64,000 nucleotides of DNA from Rutidosis leptorrhynchoides (Eukaryota > Streptophyta > Magnoliopsida > Asterales > Asteraceae), in assembly GCF_046630445.1 (NCBI RefSeq), contig NC_092340.1, positions 362,990,001 to 363,054,000 of the forward strand, read 5' to 3'. The notes below the pieces were generated by a model. The model was not told where the DNA came from. It searched no databases and saw nothing but the letters and a program-made list of their open reading frames with translations. The first letter of the stretch is position 1, and every line of letters begins with the position of its first letter. This document shows, piece after piece, positions 1 through 13,541 of this stretch. A program made the position numbers and the translations under genes.

Positions 1-1224
1 TCAAGAAAAGTAAGTGTCGATTGTTTTTATTTATTTATATATATTGCACATGAAAATTAGATACATGTATAACATCTTCCTCCCACTTGTATCACAATTA
101 GACAAATCAACTTACTAAACATTGAATTATATATGTTTACTGTTAGGAACTTTACAGAATTATATATGCCTTTTGTCTAGGCTTTGTTAACTATCAATTT
201 ACAAATCCACACCATCATGAATCACTTCCCTTTTACCCCATCAATCACATACGGCTCACACCTCCATGAATCACCCATTAACCGGTCACTTAACACCACG
301 AGCCACCTTCGAACACCTTCATCTAAACCATCACCGTTACTTTTTTCTTTCTTTCTCTCTCTCTCTCTCTCCCTCTATAACTTGTTTTCATTTATGTTCC
401 AAGCTTCTGACAATCAAGAAGCTGCAAATAGCAGCTATACTTGCTGTTGTTGTGCACGTGAACCACCCTACAACCATCAAGAACCACCGCCACCCTTGAT
501 TAAACCACCACCTAAATCACCATAAAACCTTCCTCGTTGATCTGTTATTCGAACCCAGCTGGTTAGTCTTCCTATTTATTGTTTCTGTTTATGTTGAAGA
601 CCACTGGACAACCAACACAATCACCATTATGCTACTGCACATCTAATCTGTTCAAATTACTGCTACTATTATGCTCCTGCTGCTGCTATGTGTGCTTCCA
701 TTTTTCTGTTTCTGTGGTAATATTAAAGAAGATGATGCTACAGTAAAAGGGTTAAAATAATATGAGATATGTGTATACTAATTTCGGTTTTCTCCTGTTT
801 ACTATAAACGATGATGATGAAACCCGGAAACAACGATCTTATGTGATGATAATGATTGAAAGATGATGAATGGGATCGAAAATTATAAAGACGATGTTGA
901 TGGACGACGGATGTTGATTACAGTTGTAAAAGTTTATTATGTGCTTAAAGGCATACACCGACACCCATTGAAAAATTAACCCTACACAAATTGAAATAAA
1001 AACATGATGTTAGATTTTTAGTTTTGGATCGGTTACTTTAGGAAGTACCACTTGGGCCACCAAAATTGTTTTATTTCCTGGGCCGTAAAATGTTGTTGGG
1101 CCGTAAATTATTCTTGGGCCGAGATTTGTTTCGGGTGAACTAGATGCAACGAAGAGGAAAAAGGAAAGGAACCAGTTAATTCGAGTTATAATAAATACAG
1201 ATGGGTTTAAATCTGAAAAACAGA

Positions 1225-1289
1225 AGTGGTGTAATGGTTAAGGGGTGTGTTGGTATGCGAGAGGTCCTGGGTTCGAGCCCCGCCATGGG
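1225..1289 (+). other. tRNA-like module (A-box and B-box) inside LARD A 5' LTR
   Basis: The segment contains TGGTGTAATGG, close to an RNA polymerase III A-box, and GGTTCGAGCCC, a perfect match to the B-box/T-arm consensus GGTTCGANNCC. ATGCGAGAGGTCC before the T-arm resembles the anticodon stem and variable region of plant tRNA-Ala. The acceptor stem does not pair convincingly and the anticodon loop is degraded, so I do not call a functional tRNA. The same module is present at 17328-17392 in the 3' LTR. Confidence 0.6.
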
Positions 1290-1614
1290 TAATTCTTTTT
1301 AGAGGAGATTTTTAAGGGTATACACATTTATTTCTTTTTATTTTTATTATTATTATTATTATTTATTATTTATTATATTGGTATTATGATATTAGGATTA
1401 TGATTTAAATATAGAAGTGTTAGGAATTTATTATTGACCATATTAAAGTAAATATAACATAGGTGTGATTAAATTTATTGTACGAAATAAATAAAGGTAT
1501 AATAAAAGATAATTTTTTTTAAAAACGAATATTATATTAAAAATGATTAAAAATAATAATTAAAGTTATAAGTGATAAAGATAAAAGTATAAATATATGT
1601 ATATAACTCATTTA

Positions 1615-1719
<105 letters not shown>

Positions 1720-3231
1720 GTCTGATTATTACTATTATCAATATAATTATCATTATTGGAATTATTATTAATATTATCATTCTTCTTATTATTAATATTA
1801 GTATTAGTATCATTTTTGAATTATTAGTATTATTATTTTCAAAGGTAGTACTGATAAAATTATCATTTGTAATAAGATTTTATAATTATTGTCATTATTA
1901 AGTATGAAGTATTATTACCAAAAAGATTATTTTCATTATCATTATTAGTAAATTTTTCATTTAAGAAACTACAAGTATTATTATTAGAATTTAAAATTAT
2001 AGGATCTATTATTCAAACTATCACTAATATTAAAATCATTAATAATAAAATTTATACTATTATTATTATTATTATTTTTACTAAAGTTATCATAAAATTA
2101 TTATAACTACTGTTGTAATAAACAAATTATATATATATATATATAAAGATATAATTCAAATACATAACTTAATCATATAAAATTCTTATGTACTTTAAAT
2201 ATACAAAATAAGTATATTTAATAATAAAGTATATACATAGGTTATTAATACAAAAGTTATATCATTAACAATAAAATATATGTTTGTTCGATTACGAATA
2301 TATGTGTTAATAAATATACAAATGATATAGGTTCGTGAATCCGAGGCCAACTTTACACTTGTTCAATGATGTTATATGTATTTTTACTACAAAGTACAAT
2401 AGGTGAGTTTCATTTGCTTTTTTTACCCTTTATATTTTTGTGCTGAGAATACATGCGTTGCTTTTATAACTGTTTTACGAAATAGACACGAGTAAATGAA
2501 ACTACATTCTATGGCTGGATTATTAAACCGAATATGCCCCTTTTTAGTCTGGTAATCTAAGAATTAGGGAACAGACACCCTAATTGACGCGAATCCTAAA
2601 GATAGATCTATTGGGCCTAACGAACCCCATCCAAATTACCGGATGCTTTAGTACTTCGAAATTTATATCATGTCCGAAGGAGGATCCCGGAATGATAGGG
2701 GATATTCTTATATGCATCTAGTTAATGTCGGTTACCAGGTGTTCAATCCATATGAATGATATTTTTGTCTCTATGTATGGGACGTATGTTTATGAGAAAT
2801 GAAAATATGAAATCTTGTGGTCTATTAAAATTATGAAATGATTATTTATGATAAACTAATGAACTCACCAACCTTTTGGTTAACACTTGAAAGCATGTTT
2901 ATTCTCAGGTACGAAAGAAATCTTCCACTGCGCATTTGCTCATTTTAGAGATATTATTTGAAGTCATTCATGACATATTTCAAAAGACGTTGCATTCGAG
3001 TCATTGAGTTCATCAAGATTATTATTAAGTCATTGATAGTTTGATATTTTATGAAATGGGATGCATGCCTGTCAACTTTTGATGTAATGCAAGTTTGTCT
3101 TTTAAAAACGAATGCAATGTTTGTAAAATGTATCGTATAGAGGTCAAGTACCTCGCGATGTAATCAACTATTGTGAATCGTTTATAATCGATATGGACTT
3201 CGTTCAGATGGATTAGGACGGGTCTTCACAG

Positions 3232-3250
3232 TTGGTATCAGAGCGGTGGT
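3232..3250 (+). other. LARD A primer-binding site (tRNA-iMet type)
   Basis: Immediately after the LTR terminal TTCACA comes TTGGTATCAGAGCGGTGG. TGGTATCAGAGC is complementary to the 3' end of plant initiator tRNA-Met, the usual primer for Ty1/copia and many Ty3/gypsy elements. The position one base after the LTR end fixes the LTR boundary at 3230. Confidence 0.9.
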
Positions 3251-3661
3251 CTTAGCGAACCATGTCTGCATTAGTGTGTCTAACTGATAAGTCGTTAGGA
3301 TGCATTAGTGAGTCTGGACTTCGACCGTGTCTGCATGTCAAAAGTTTTGCTTATCATTTCGTGTCAAAAATTACTTGCTTATCATTCTTAGAGAATCACT
3401 TGCTTATCATTCTTAGTCTAGACACATTTTACTGCATTGACTGCATGAATAGTGTATAGACAAAATTCATATCTTAGCGTATCTGCTACTTCATATCTTA
3501 GCGTATCTGTTACTGTAACTTTGTCTGACAACTAAATAGATTCCTCCGTAACTTATGGGATTTTAGTATTATATATGCATATGTAAATTATGTATTGCAG
3601 GGTACTATTCTACATCCTATAATCTAATTCTTATCGAAAATCTTTCATCTGATCGTACGAG

Positions 3662-4120
3662 ATGAATTCCTCAACCAGTTCGAATCTCCTCGGATTTGGA
3701 CAGCTATTCCGACATGGATATTCACCTAAGCTCCGGAAGCAGCGTCACCAGAATGAATCAACCAATCATCCATCCCCAATTCATCTGATGAGTTCGTAGT
3801 CGACTTAATCAATGGAGACACGAAGAAGGCGATCCCTTCCACCAACCGAATTCACCTCTTGGTGAAGAACCCGAAGCACTTACCGGCGAATCAATCTGAA
3901 ACACCATTTTCTCTCTCAATTCCAGAGTATCTCGCCATGACTATATCACAAGTCAGATTCAAAACCTCATTCATCTGCTCGTCCGAACTGACAATCATCC
4001 CGGTATAATATAAGAAGTCAACGAGCTTCGCACCCGAGTTGTAGCCTTGGAAAATAGCTGCAAAATGTACCAGCTTCAGCAACATCACCGGCATCAACAG
4101 TACCACCAACAACACAAGTT
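3662..4120 (+). pseudogene. Decayed gag-like relic of LARD A
   Basis: The segment aligns by eye with the open gag-like ORF of LARD B (51866-52312). Shared blocks include the start region (ATGAATTCCTCAACCAGTTC here), GGAAGCAGCGTCACCAGAATG, CACTTACCGGCGAATC and the C-terminal coiled-coil-like stretch. Indels break the frame early and the downstream half is in a different frame, so no protein can be made. It shows that the LARD interior once carried a short coding region. No enzymatic domain is present. Confidence 0.6.
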
Positions 4121-5457
4121 TCAACAACACATGCCCCAATATCTCATTCTGTACCTCGAGCATAATCATCATTCTACGAATCATTCTACATTATTTATCT
4201 TCGCTCGACATGGCGATTATATAATATTTAATGTTTTAGAGATTATATATTCATATTCTAACGGTAAATCAAATGAGTCTAATATCATATTGACCCATTA
4301 AATTCATGATTACATCTGAAGAAATATATATGTAAGTATATTTTCATAAAGATTGTAATTAAAATTCTTTTGTACAAACTGATAATGGTGAAAATATTTT
4401 AACGGGTAGGTAATACCCGAGAAATATTTAAATTCCACATTAATAAGTTACACTGTACATTCTTCAAATCTGATTCAACAGTCGTTTACCATTCTGCTTA
4501 CATCCACCGATATACAAATCCGTTCACCACAGAATAACCATATTCATCCAATTTCATATTTGGCTTTTGATTCATCAGAATCCAACAAGTGGCATAATGA
4601 AGAAAACATTTGACAAAATAAAAATTGTTAGAAACAAACAAATTAACTATGAGAAATTTTGTTAAGAATCCACGCTAACTGTTCCTAGCTAATTATTCCT
4701 AGCTAACTGATTATATTTTATTTATCGCAATTTAATTATCGCAATTTACATTCTCGCAATTTTATTTATCGTCATTTAATTTCTGTTATTTATTTTTGCG
4801 CACTTTAAATATCGGGACACGTATACAAGGTTTTGACATATCATATCGACGCATATATATATTATTTGGAATAACCATAGACACTCTATATGCTGTAATG
4901 ATCGAGTTAGCTATACAGGGTTGAGGTTAATTCTATAATAATATATATACTTTGAGTTGTGATCGAGTCTGAGACGTATAAGGGTCACGATACGTATTAA
5001 TTAATTCGAATATTATATATTAAACTATATATGAATTATTGGACCGTCAACTGTAGACTATCGACTGTGGACTAATAACATTGGACAATTAAAATGAATT
5101 AAAATATTGATTATAACATATGAAACTAAACAATTTTTCAAGTTTGCCACTTGATTTCATTTTAAACCCCATTCGTATCATCACGATTACAATCTGCGTT
5201 CAAACCTTTCATGATTCTTGAAAACACCTCAACCGAGAGGATGAACCAACCGCACTTCATCTACAGAAGAAAAGATTTATGCATATAGTTATGCACATGA
5301 AAACACTCGGAACTTGAGTAAACATTTAACATGTATCTGTGCTAGCTCCTTTGACGATATTACCGAAAATAACTTTACAATTCCTTTCCAAATTAGCCAA
5401 TTTTGTCACAGCTCCAGCAAGTCAACTTCGACTTTTCGTTCTAAACAACCTTATTAT
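4121..5457 (+). mobile_element. LARD A interior, left part, non-coding
   Basis: There is no credible gene. The stretch aligns with LARD B 52560-53745. It contains GGTAGGTAATACCCGA, a series of ATCGCAATTTA/TTATCGTCATTTA motifs (4725-4790), and a block ending near the copia insertion site. The TTATCGCAATTTA module also occurs in the Athila/Tat-type LTR at about 21113-21200. The last five bases before the copia (attat, 5453-5457) are the copia TSD. Confidence 0.75.
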
Positions 5458-6421
5458 TGTTGGAATTCATCATATTAACGAGTTTCATCAAGTGTATGTC
5501 AAAACCGATTTCAACATTTTAAAGCGGAAGCAATTTTATAAACAAATTAACATGAAGTTTAACCTTTTAAACATGAATTCCAAAATAATATCAAGTCTAG
5601 AAAAATATACTTACAAATATATAAGAGCTAGATTAGGATGTACCTACTCCAAGTTAGGAGGTATTAAAGTGGATGAAGATGATGAAGAAGATGATGATGA
5701 ACAAGCTTCTTACTTGAAGCCTCAAGCTTGAAATACCCACAAGCCTTTATCAAACAACACCACTTGAACTTGGTTAGGATTTTAGACACAAGTTAACTAG
5801 CAAAAATTAACCAAGAACTCCTTGTTCTTCCCCAATATTTCGGCCAAAAGAAAAGGAAAGGGAGAGGATTTTTTAGCTATTTCAAAATGCAAGTAATGTG
5901 TGTGTGAGAATGTGCTTCCTTGAATGCATGTGGTTAGAGTGTAATAATAAGCAAAAAGCAAGCATGGGGTGGTTGTCTTGGAACCCCAAAACCGCCACCA
6001 TGCATCATCCCTTTTTTTTTTTTGCTTTTCCTTTTTAATTACATGTTAATCCAGTTGCTAGACTTTTAATACTTGCACATCTTTAATCTTATAAACCATT
6101 TATAAGTTATATATGTTACTAACATATATATTTATATAATGTTATAAACCACTTTATAAAATTATAACACACATATAAGTTTAATCATATAAATAATTAA
6201 ACTTGCACTTATAATTATCCAAATAATTATTTCTTGCATTTTATCTTTAGAAAACCAATTTCTAAAATCTAAGTGTCAAGTATTTATTTTAAAGATCCAC
6301 TCGTCAAAACAAATACATATAAAAGGTGTTGTTGGCTTGTTATTAGGTATGACCCGACTTGGATCATAACATATTGGCCACATTAATTTACTATGTCTCT
6401 CGGACATATGAAATAACTTCA
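5458..6421 (-). repeat. Nested copia 3' LTR
   Basis: The 964-bp repeat is paired with 12575-13541. On the minus strand it starts TGAAGTTATTTCATATG and ends GAATTCCAACA. It is bounded on the plus-strand right by the PPT complement and on the left by the TSD. The acidic reading frame inside it (around 5640-5731) also occurs in the other LTR and is not a gene. Confidence 0.95.
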
Positions 6422-7193
6422 ATCTCCCACTTGCACGAGAAACATAAGTAATTAATGCAAGTGACGGATACCACCTAACGACCGTCCATCACCCCCAATG
6501 TGTTATGACTTAGTGCCATTCAATAACATCATCCCTTTCGAGTTCCCATCTCGAATATGATTAGGTGAATCTTTCAATATATCCTTTTGTCCTAGATGTC
6601 ATGTTAAATCCAAGAGACATAGAGTGATCACTCTCTTATAGATTTAACTTTATCAGGCCTTAGACATCTGACTCTCAACGAATAAGAGGGACAAATTCCA
6701 TCTTGACTACATACGTCCTAGACATTACACTTCGTACCATACCTGAAGCCTCCCTTATGTACTACCATATTTCAGAATAGCGAAGGAAAGAATCAAGGCA
6801 CGATATTTAGTGAATATCTGAACCCAATATGTATCTCAGGTCAGAGGATACAATGATATTCTCCTTTACTCAAGATTACATGTGATCAACCACAAAGGCT
6901 CCATACAGTAATTCTTGAGAGCGGGTCTTCCAATATTTGTGTCCCACAAATATCTATGAAACTTGGTTGCAACCTTGCCCCACATTCACCATTTGAATGT
7001 TAACCAATCCAAGTTCATAATAGTCTAGACCTCACACTTGTTCCCACAAATGTGATCAACTACGGAATTTAGAATAATTATTTATTCATGGATAAAATAT
7101 GCAAAAATTGGAACATGACTCATAATTAAATTAATACCATAATTATATTAATGAGTTTGAACTAATTCGTTCCATTACAATACATAAAATAGA
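6422..7193 (-). mobile_element. Nested copia 3' untranslated stretch and polypurine tract
   Basis: On the minus strand TGCAAGTGGGAGAT (6422-6435) abuts the LTR start and is the polypurine tract that primes plus-strand DNA synthesis. Between it and the pol stop there is about 760 bp without a credible gene. Confidence 0.85.
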
Positions 7194-9497
7194 TCATTTC
7201 CAATCACTAGAATATCGAAGCCCTAATGCACAAACATGCCCCTCATGTTTTGGCCCATGTAAAAGCTTCGTGAGTGGATCCGCAACATTATGATCTGTGT
7301 GAACTTTGTGAATACATATCTTTCCCTTTTCAACCTCATCCCTGATGTAGTTGAATCTCCACTCAATGTGACGAGTCTTTTGATGAGCACGAGGTTCCTT
7401 GATTTGAGCAATCGCACCCTCGTTGTCACAAAAGATCTCAAGAGGGTCCTGAATGGAGGGGACCACTCCTAAGTCGTCGATGAATTTCTTCATCCATGTA
7501 GCTTCCTGAGCTGCCAGTGAGGCGGCAATGTACTCCGACTCTGTAGTGGATAACGCAACAACATCCTGTTTTGAACTCTTCCAAGAGACCGCACCACCAT
7601 TTAACATGAAGACATAACCGGATTGTGATCGAGAGTCATCTCGATCAGTTTGGAAACTCGCGTCCACGTAACCCTTTACAGCGAGTTCCTCCTCACCAGA
7701 CCCATATATTAGAAACATATCCTTAGTTCTTCTAAGGTATTTCAATATACTTTTAACAGCAACCCAATGACTGTTTCCTGGGTTATTCTGGTATCTACTT
7801 GTCAAGCTTAGAGCGCATGACACATCCGGTCTAGTACATATCATTGCATACATGATAGACCCAATAGCAGATGCATATGGGACATTTTTCATCCTCTCTT
7901 GTTCATCTTTTGTGGTGGGACACTGAGATGAACTGAGAACGGTTCCTCTTTGAATAGGTACCAACCCTTTCTTAGAGTTTTCCATCTTGAACCTTTTCAA
8001 GACCTTATCAATGTATGTACTTTGACTTAAACCTATCAATCTTTTGGATCTATTCCTATAGATCCCTATCCCCAATATATATTGTGCTTCTCCAAGATCC
8101 TTAATGGAGAAGCAACTCTTTAGCCAAGTTTTGACTTCTTGCATTGTGGTAATATCATTCCCAAATAATAATATATCATCCACATATAGCACAAGGAACA
8201 TAACAGAGCTCCCACTAGCTTTCTTGTATACACAAGCTTCATCACCATTTTTAATGAAGCCAAATTTCTTTGCCTCCTCATTAAAACGATGATTCCACAT
8301 TCTAGATGCTTGTTTCAATCCGTAGATTGATTTCTTTAACTTGCATACCTTTTTAGGATGTTTCGGATCAACAAAACCTTCGGGCTGTACCATATAGACA
8401 TCTTCCTCAAGATATCCATTTAGGAAAGCGGTTTTGACATCCATTTGCCATATTTCATAATCATAATGAGCAGCAATGGCAAATAATATCCTAATAGACT
8501 TTAGCATTGCCACAGGCGAGAAAGTTTCATCATAGTCAACCCCTTGAGTTTGAGTGAAACCTTTTGCTACAAGTCTAGCTTTGTATGTATCCAAGTTTCC
8601 ATGTATGCCGGTTTTCTTCTTGAAAAGCCATTTGCAATCAACTAGCTTAGAGCTAGGAGGTTGCACAACAAGTTCCCAAACTTGGTTTTCATACATGGAT
8701 TGCATCTCGGCGTTCATGGCTTCCTGCCATTTGTCTTTATCAATCCTTGATAAAGCATCTTCGTAGTTTGTGGGTTCATCCAAATCCACCGTATAGCAAC
8801 CATCCACGAGAAAACCATATCTCTCAGGAGGATTACTAATCCTACTAGATCTTCGAACGTCTTGTGTACTTTGATCAACCACTTGATCATTCTCAACATT
8901 TTCGTGTTGATTGCTAGTGTCAATCAATCGTGTATCATCTATTTGATCTTGAAACTCTTCAAAATCTATCTTCCTTTCACCATCACCTTCCATAAGGAAT
9001 TTGGTTTCAAGGAATTCCGCCTTTCGAGCAACAAATACATTTTGCTCGGTCGGATTATAGAAATAGTATCCCATATCATCCTTGGGATATCCTATGAAGA
9101 TACACTTTGTGGATCGAGCATGTAACTTATTAGCAACATGGCGCTTAGGATAAGCTTCACATCCCCATACTTTCAAGTATGATAGAGAAGGAGGTTTTCC
9201 AAACCACATCTCATGAGGAGTTCGTTCCACTTTCTTGGTTGGGGCCATATTTAAAATACGGGCCGCGGAGCTTAGGCAATAACCCCAAAATGATAGAGGT
9301 AACGAGCTTCTTGCCATCATAGATCGAACCATATCCATTAGGGTTCGGTTCCTCCTTTCGGAAACTCCATTAAGTTGGGGTGTTCCGGGTGGAGTAAGTT
9401 GTGAGATAATCCCACAACTCCTAAGATGATCTTGAAAAGCATCGCTTAGGTATTCACCTCCTCTATTGGTACGAAGTACCTTAATTATCTTATTGAG
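7194..9497 (-). pseudogene. Copia pol, distal part: integrase C-half, reverse transcriptase, RNase H
   Basis: The frame is the same as the upstream gag-integrase frame, separated only by the TAA at 9498-9500. The first residues hold the integrase region around TNRGGEY, then NGVSERRN with the third catalytic residue Glu, then the integrase C-terminal region. The RT follows with DVKTAFLNG and YVDDILLFGND (catalytic Asp pair), and RNase H with GYVDASFQTD, TTESEYIA and DNEGAIAQIK. The protein ends before the 3' untranslated stretch with no further stop. The second integrase Asp is replaced by Asn (codon at 9465-9467), so integration by this copy should fail even if the stop were read through. Confidence 0.93.
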
Positions 9498-11225
9498 TTA
9501 ATTTTGTACTTCGTTTTGATATTCTTTGAATGCTTCAAAAGTTTCGTCCTTGTGTCTTAATAAGTAGACATATCCGAAACGACTAAAGTCATCAATGAAA
9601 GTAACAAAGTATCTTTCACCATTCCTAGTCATGGGCTTAAAGGGTCCACATACATCCGAGTGTATTAATCCCAATAAGTCTTTAGCCCTTTCATAGGTCC
9701 CTTTGAAAGGTGCTTTAGTCATTTTGCCTTGCAAACAAGATTCACATACATCAAACGAATCTATTTCATTTGATTTCAAAAGTCCATTATTTTGAAGTGT
9801 ATGCATTCGGTTCTTGTTTATGTGACCAAGGCGACAATGCCATAAGTAGGAATCACTCAAATCCCTTTTGAGTTTCTTGGTGCTAGTATGGTATATTGAG
9901 CTACTAGATGATGTGTCATCATGAACCAATTCATAAATTCCATTTGAAGGCGAAGCCTTAAAATAGAATACATTATCTAAATAAACGTGGATATCATCAT
10001 TAACAAAATTAAGATTAAAACCACATTGTTTCAAACGGGAAACGGAAATAATGTTTCGACATAAATCGGGTGCATACAAAACATCATTCAAAATAAGTTC
10101 CAAACCACTTGGAAGCTTTAACACAAAGTCTCCTTGAGCCTTCACTTGCACTTTGGCTCCATTACCCATGTAGAGACTTGATGTTCCTGTTTGCTTGTTA
10201 CTTCTTTTGAACCCCTGCAATGAATTGCAAATGTGAGTTCCACATCCAGTGTCTAATACCCATGTGTTAGAAGAAGTAATACTAAGCTCTATATATACCA
10301 TATATATATTACCTGAGGATTGCCCCGCATCCCTCTTTTCCTTCAACTCCTTAAGGTAGACCGGGCAGTTTCGTTTCCAGTGACCCATTTCACCGCAACC
10401 GAAACATGGGTCTTCCTTGGGGTTTGCTTGTCCGGCAACCTTTTGCTTCTTGTTCTTGTTTTTGGTTAGGGTAACCATCTTCCCCTTTCCCTTGCCTTGA
10501 TGAGCGGGTCCTTTCCTCTTAGCAGCCTTAGGCTTAGAGGTGTTGTTACCTTTGGACCCACCATCATTGATCATTAGCACTGGTGAAGCCCTTTTACCCA
10601 TGCTAGTTTTGGCCGTCCTTAACATGCCATGAAGTTCACCAATGGTCTTATCCATCCCATTCATATTGTAATTAATTACAAATTGGTCAAACCTCTTTGA
10701 CAAGGAGTTTAGGATAAGATCGGTGGCTAGCTCATTAGATATGTTGAGATTAAGACGGTTTGCGCGATCAATAAGGCTTTTCATTTTGAGGACATAAGAG
10801 GATACGGATTGGGTGTCATCCATACGACATGCATGTAGCGCTCGAACCGTTTCGAAGCACTCGACATGTGCTTGTTGAAGGAACATCTCCTTCAATTGCG
10901 TAATCATGTCATATGCACTATGATGTTCGAAATCCTTTTGGAGTTCGGGTATCATAGTCCCAAGCATTAGGCAAGCGACTTGCACCGAATCGGCGCAATA
11001 CTTGTCATAATAAGCCATGCCCTCTAGATCTTCCTCATCCGGTTGGTCGGGAATAGGGTCCTCCAACACATACGCTTTATCCTCGAGTTTGAGGACAATC
11101 CTAAGATTACGGAACCAATCCATAAAGTTCATATGGTTGAGTTTGTCTTTCTCGAGGAGAGACCTTAATGATAGGTTGTTTAGGTTAAGTGGTGCATTTT
11201 GCATGTTGTTGTTATTTGCGACCAT
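9498..11225 (-). pseudogene. Copia gag, protease and integrase N-half, ending at a premature TAA
   Basis: The ATG at 11225 opens a 575-residue frame. The N-terminal 210 residues are a copia gag with a UBN2-like core. A CCHC zinc knuckle follows (CFGCGEMGHWKRNC, CX2CX4HX4C intact), then a protease active site (WVLDTGCGTH). Next come a GAG-pre-integrase zinc-binding region (LWHCRLGHI and CESCLQGK) and the integrase N-terminal catalytic core with its first Asp (HSDVCGP). It stops at TAA 9498-9500 in mid-integrase while the same frame continues downstream, so this is one nonsense mutation rather than a natural end. Gag and protease could still be made. Confidence 0.93.
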
Positions 11226-12554
11226 CTACAAAATTAACAAAGTTCATTTAAGTATCGATTTTAAATTTAATAAACAACACCCTTTTATAATTAACTGTCT
11301 TATTAAATATTAGAATCCAACGGTAAATCAAATTTTGGTTAGGTGACCTTTATCCCGTTATTTGATTTAGCTAGGTAGTCATTTATATGACAATTGCAAT
11401 CCTTTTGCAACTTCTAAATTATGGGATCATACAATCCTTTTGCATGGCATATTTATCCCATCAACGCCTATTTGTTCCTCATGCTTCGGTGACCCTAAGT
11501 TCATGATTCCCAAATCAAGTCGTCCTACTTGTGTAAACATGTAAAATCAACATACAAGTGGTTAGGTGACCTTTATCCCACAAGCATGCGAATTTTACCT
11601 TAACCATATTAGTTAGTTCATAATGGTTAGGTGACCTTTATACCATTATGAGTTCTCTACTATGTTCAAGTGTTCCCACAAAAGGATGGCGTTTAACTTG
11701 TTTACCTTGTTTTAGTTAAGGGATTTTAAGTTTTCATAAATTCTAGTTTAAGATAACATTTGCCATACACCAACATGCATTTGGTGTATAGTACATTATG
11801 AAAAACCAATTTTCATGTCATATTAGTAAAGCCAATTATATGATATAAACCATTTTATATACATTAACATCATGTCCTTAATAAGCATTTATTAGTGTCC
11901 TTTTGTTGTTTTAATTATAACCAATTATAATGTCATTTTGCAAGTTGTAAATATGTGATTATCTTGTATCAACCAAGCATACAAACACAATAAACATGCA
12001 AAACAAACAAGTCCACAATCAAGCCAATTTGGTAGACATTTGTTTAGCCAAAACAAATGTCACCTTCTAAGGGTTATGACAAAGTAGGAGATTTATAATC
12101 TCCCACTTAATCTTGCATCCAAATGCTTCCAACTTGTGTTCATCTTCATTCTTCATTCTCTTTACAAAAAAAATATATCCTAATACATTTTTTCTAGAAA
12201 ATGAAATTACAACCTAATCTATTTTACATACCAAACATAAAATAAATTACAAATGAATAAAATTACAAATTATTACAAACCAAATGAATGAATTAATATT
12301 ACAAACCATAAGAATGAATAAATCAACCAAATCATACACACATTCAACCACAAGGCCAAGGCTTGATTATGAACAACAACTAACAACAAAACATGACCAA
12401 ATTTGAAGCTCCAAACCACTTTTGGAAGCCCCAAAATTCGGCCCAAATAACATCCCACCCAAAACCCAAAATTTTTACATTCTAGTTTCATGCATGTTAC
12501 TAGATTGTAGTCAAAATGGGTTTTCAAGCCAAATACAAGAAGCATATTTCTATG
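11226..12554 (-). mobile_element. Nested copia 5' leader, non-coding
   Basis: About 1.33 kb lies between PBS and gag start, with no credible gene. A 17-20 base motif with core AGGTGACCTTTAT occurs three times (about 11337-11356, 11560-11580, 11624-11641). AATAAATTACAAAT-type A/T-rich repeats lie near the PBS. Confidence 0.8.
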
Positions 12555-12574
12555 ACCTCGGCTCTAGATACCAA
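12555..12574 (-). other. Nested copia primer-binding site
   Basis: On the minus strand TTGGTATCTAGAGCCGAGG follows the LTR terminal CCAACA directly. It resembles the initiator tRNA-Met complement TGGTATCAGAGC with one extra base. Its position fixes the minus-strand 5' LTR boundary at 12575. Confidence 0.85.
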
Positions 12575-13541
12575 TGTTGGAATTCATCATATTAACGAGT
12601 TTCATCAAGTGAATGTCAAAACCGATTTCAACATTTTAAAGCGGAAGCAATTTTATAAACAAATTAACATGAAGTTTAACCTTTTAAACATGAATCCCAA
12701 AATAATATCAAGTCTAGAAAAATATGCTTATAAATATATAAGAGCTAGATTAGGATGTACCTACTCCAAGTTAGGAGGTATTAAAGTGGATGAAGATGAT
12801 GAAGAAGATGATGATGAACAAGCTTCTTACTTGAAGCCTCAAGCTTGAAATACCCACAAGCCTTTATCAAACAACACCACTTGAACTTGGTTAGGATTTT
12901 AGACATAAGTTAACTAGCAAAAATTAACCAAGAACTCCTTGTTCTTCCCCAATATTTCGGCCAAAAGAAAAGGAAAGGGAGAGGATTTTTTAGCTAATTC
13001 AAAATGCAAGTAATGTGTGTGTGAGAATGTGCTTCCTTGAATGCATGTGGTTAGAGTGTAATAATAAGCAAAAAGCAAGCATGGGGTGGTTGTCTTGGAA
13101 CCCCAAAACCGCCACCATACATCATCCCCCCCTTTTTTTTTTTGCTTTTCCTTTTTAATTACATGTTAATCCACTTGCTCTACTTTTAATACTTGTACAT
13201 CTTTAATCTTATAAACCATTTATAAGTTATATATGTTACTAACATATATATTTATATAATTTTATAAACCACTTTATAAAATTATAACACACATATAAGT
13301 TTAATCATATAAATAATTAAACTTGCACTTATAATTATCCAAATAATTATTTCTTGCATTTTATCTTTAGAAAACCAATTACTAAAATCTAAGTGTCAAG
13401 TATTTATTTTAAAGATCTACTCGTTAAAACAAATACATATAAAAGGTGTTGTTGGCTTGTTATTGGGTATGACCCGACTTGGATCATAACATATTGGCCA
13501 CATTAATTTACTATGTCTCTCGGGCATATGAAATACCTTCA
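12575..13541 (-). repeat. Nested copia 5' LTR
   Basis: The 967-bp repeat is about 98 percent identical by eye to 5458-6421. It is flanked on the left by the PBS complement and on the right by the TSD attat. Length differences are in a C/T homopolymer near 13127-13144. Confidence 0.95.

Larger units (their letters stand above)
5458..13541 (-). mobile_element. Nested Ty1/copia element, complete but with broken integrase, TSD ATTAT
   Basis: A full-length 8084-bp element on the minus strand, inserted in LARD A. LTRs 5458-6421 and 12575-13541 have TG...CA ends. The 5-bp TSD attat is exact at 5453-5457 and 13542-13546. Order on the minus strand is LTR, PBS, about 1.3 kb leader, gag-protease-integrase-RT-RNase H, about 0.77 kb 3' untranslated stretch, PPT, LTR. 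Protease before integrase before RT is the copia order. The LTRs differ at roughly 15-20 positions (near 2 percent), so it is young, but pol contains an in-frame stop and a catalytic substitution. Confidence 0.96.

Noticed and set aside
1225..1289. A real tRNA gene
   Set aside because: A-box and B-box are present, but there is no paired acceptor stem and no proper anticodon arm. Recorded as a tRNA-like module.
5339..5731. 130-residue acidic-tailed frame, with a second copy at 12516-12848
   Set aside because: It lies in the copia LTRs and crosses the LARD/copia junction, and the two copies have different N-termini because of the flanks.
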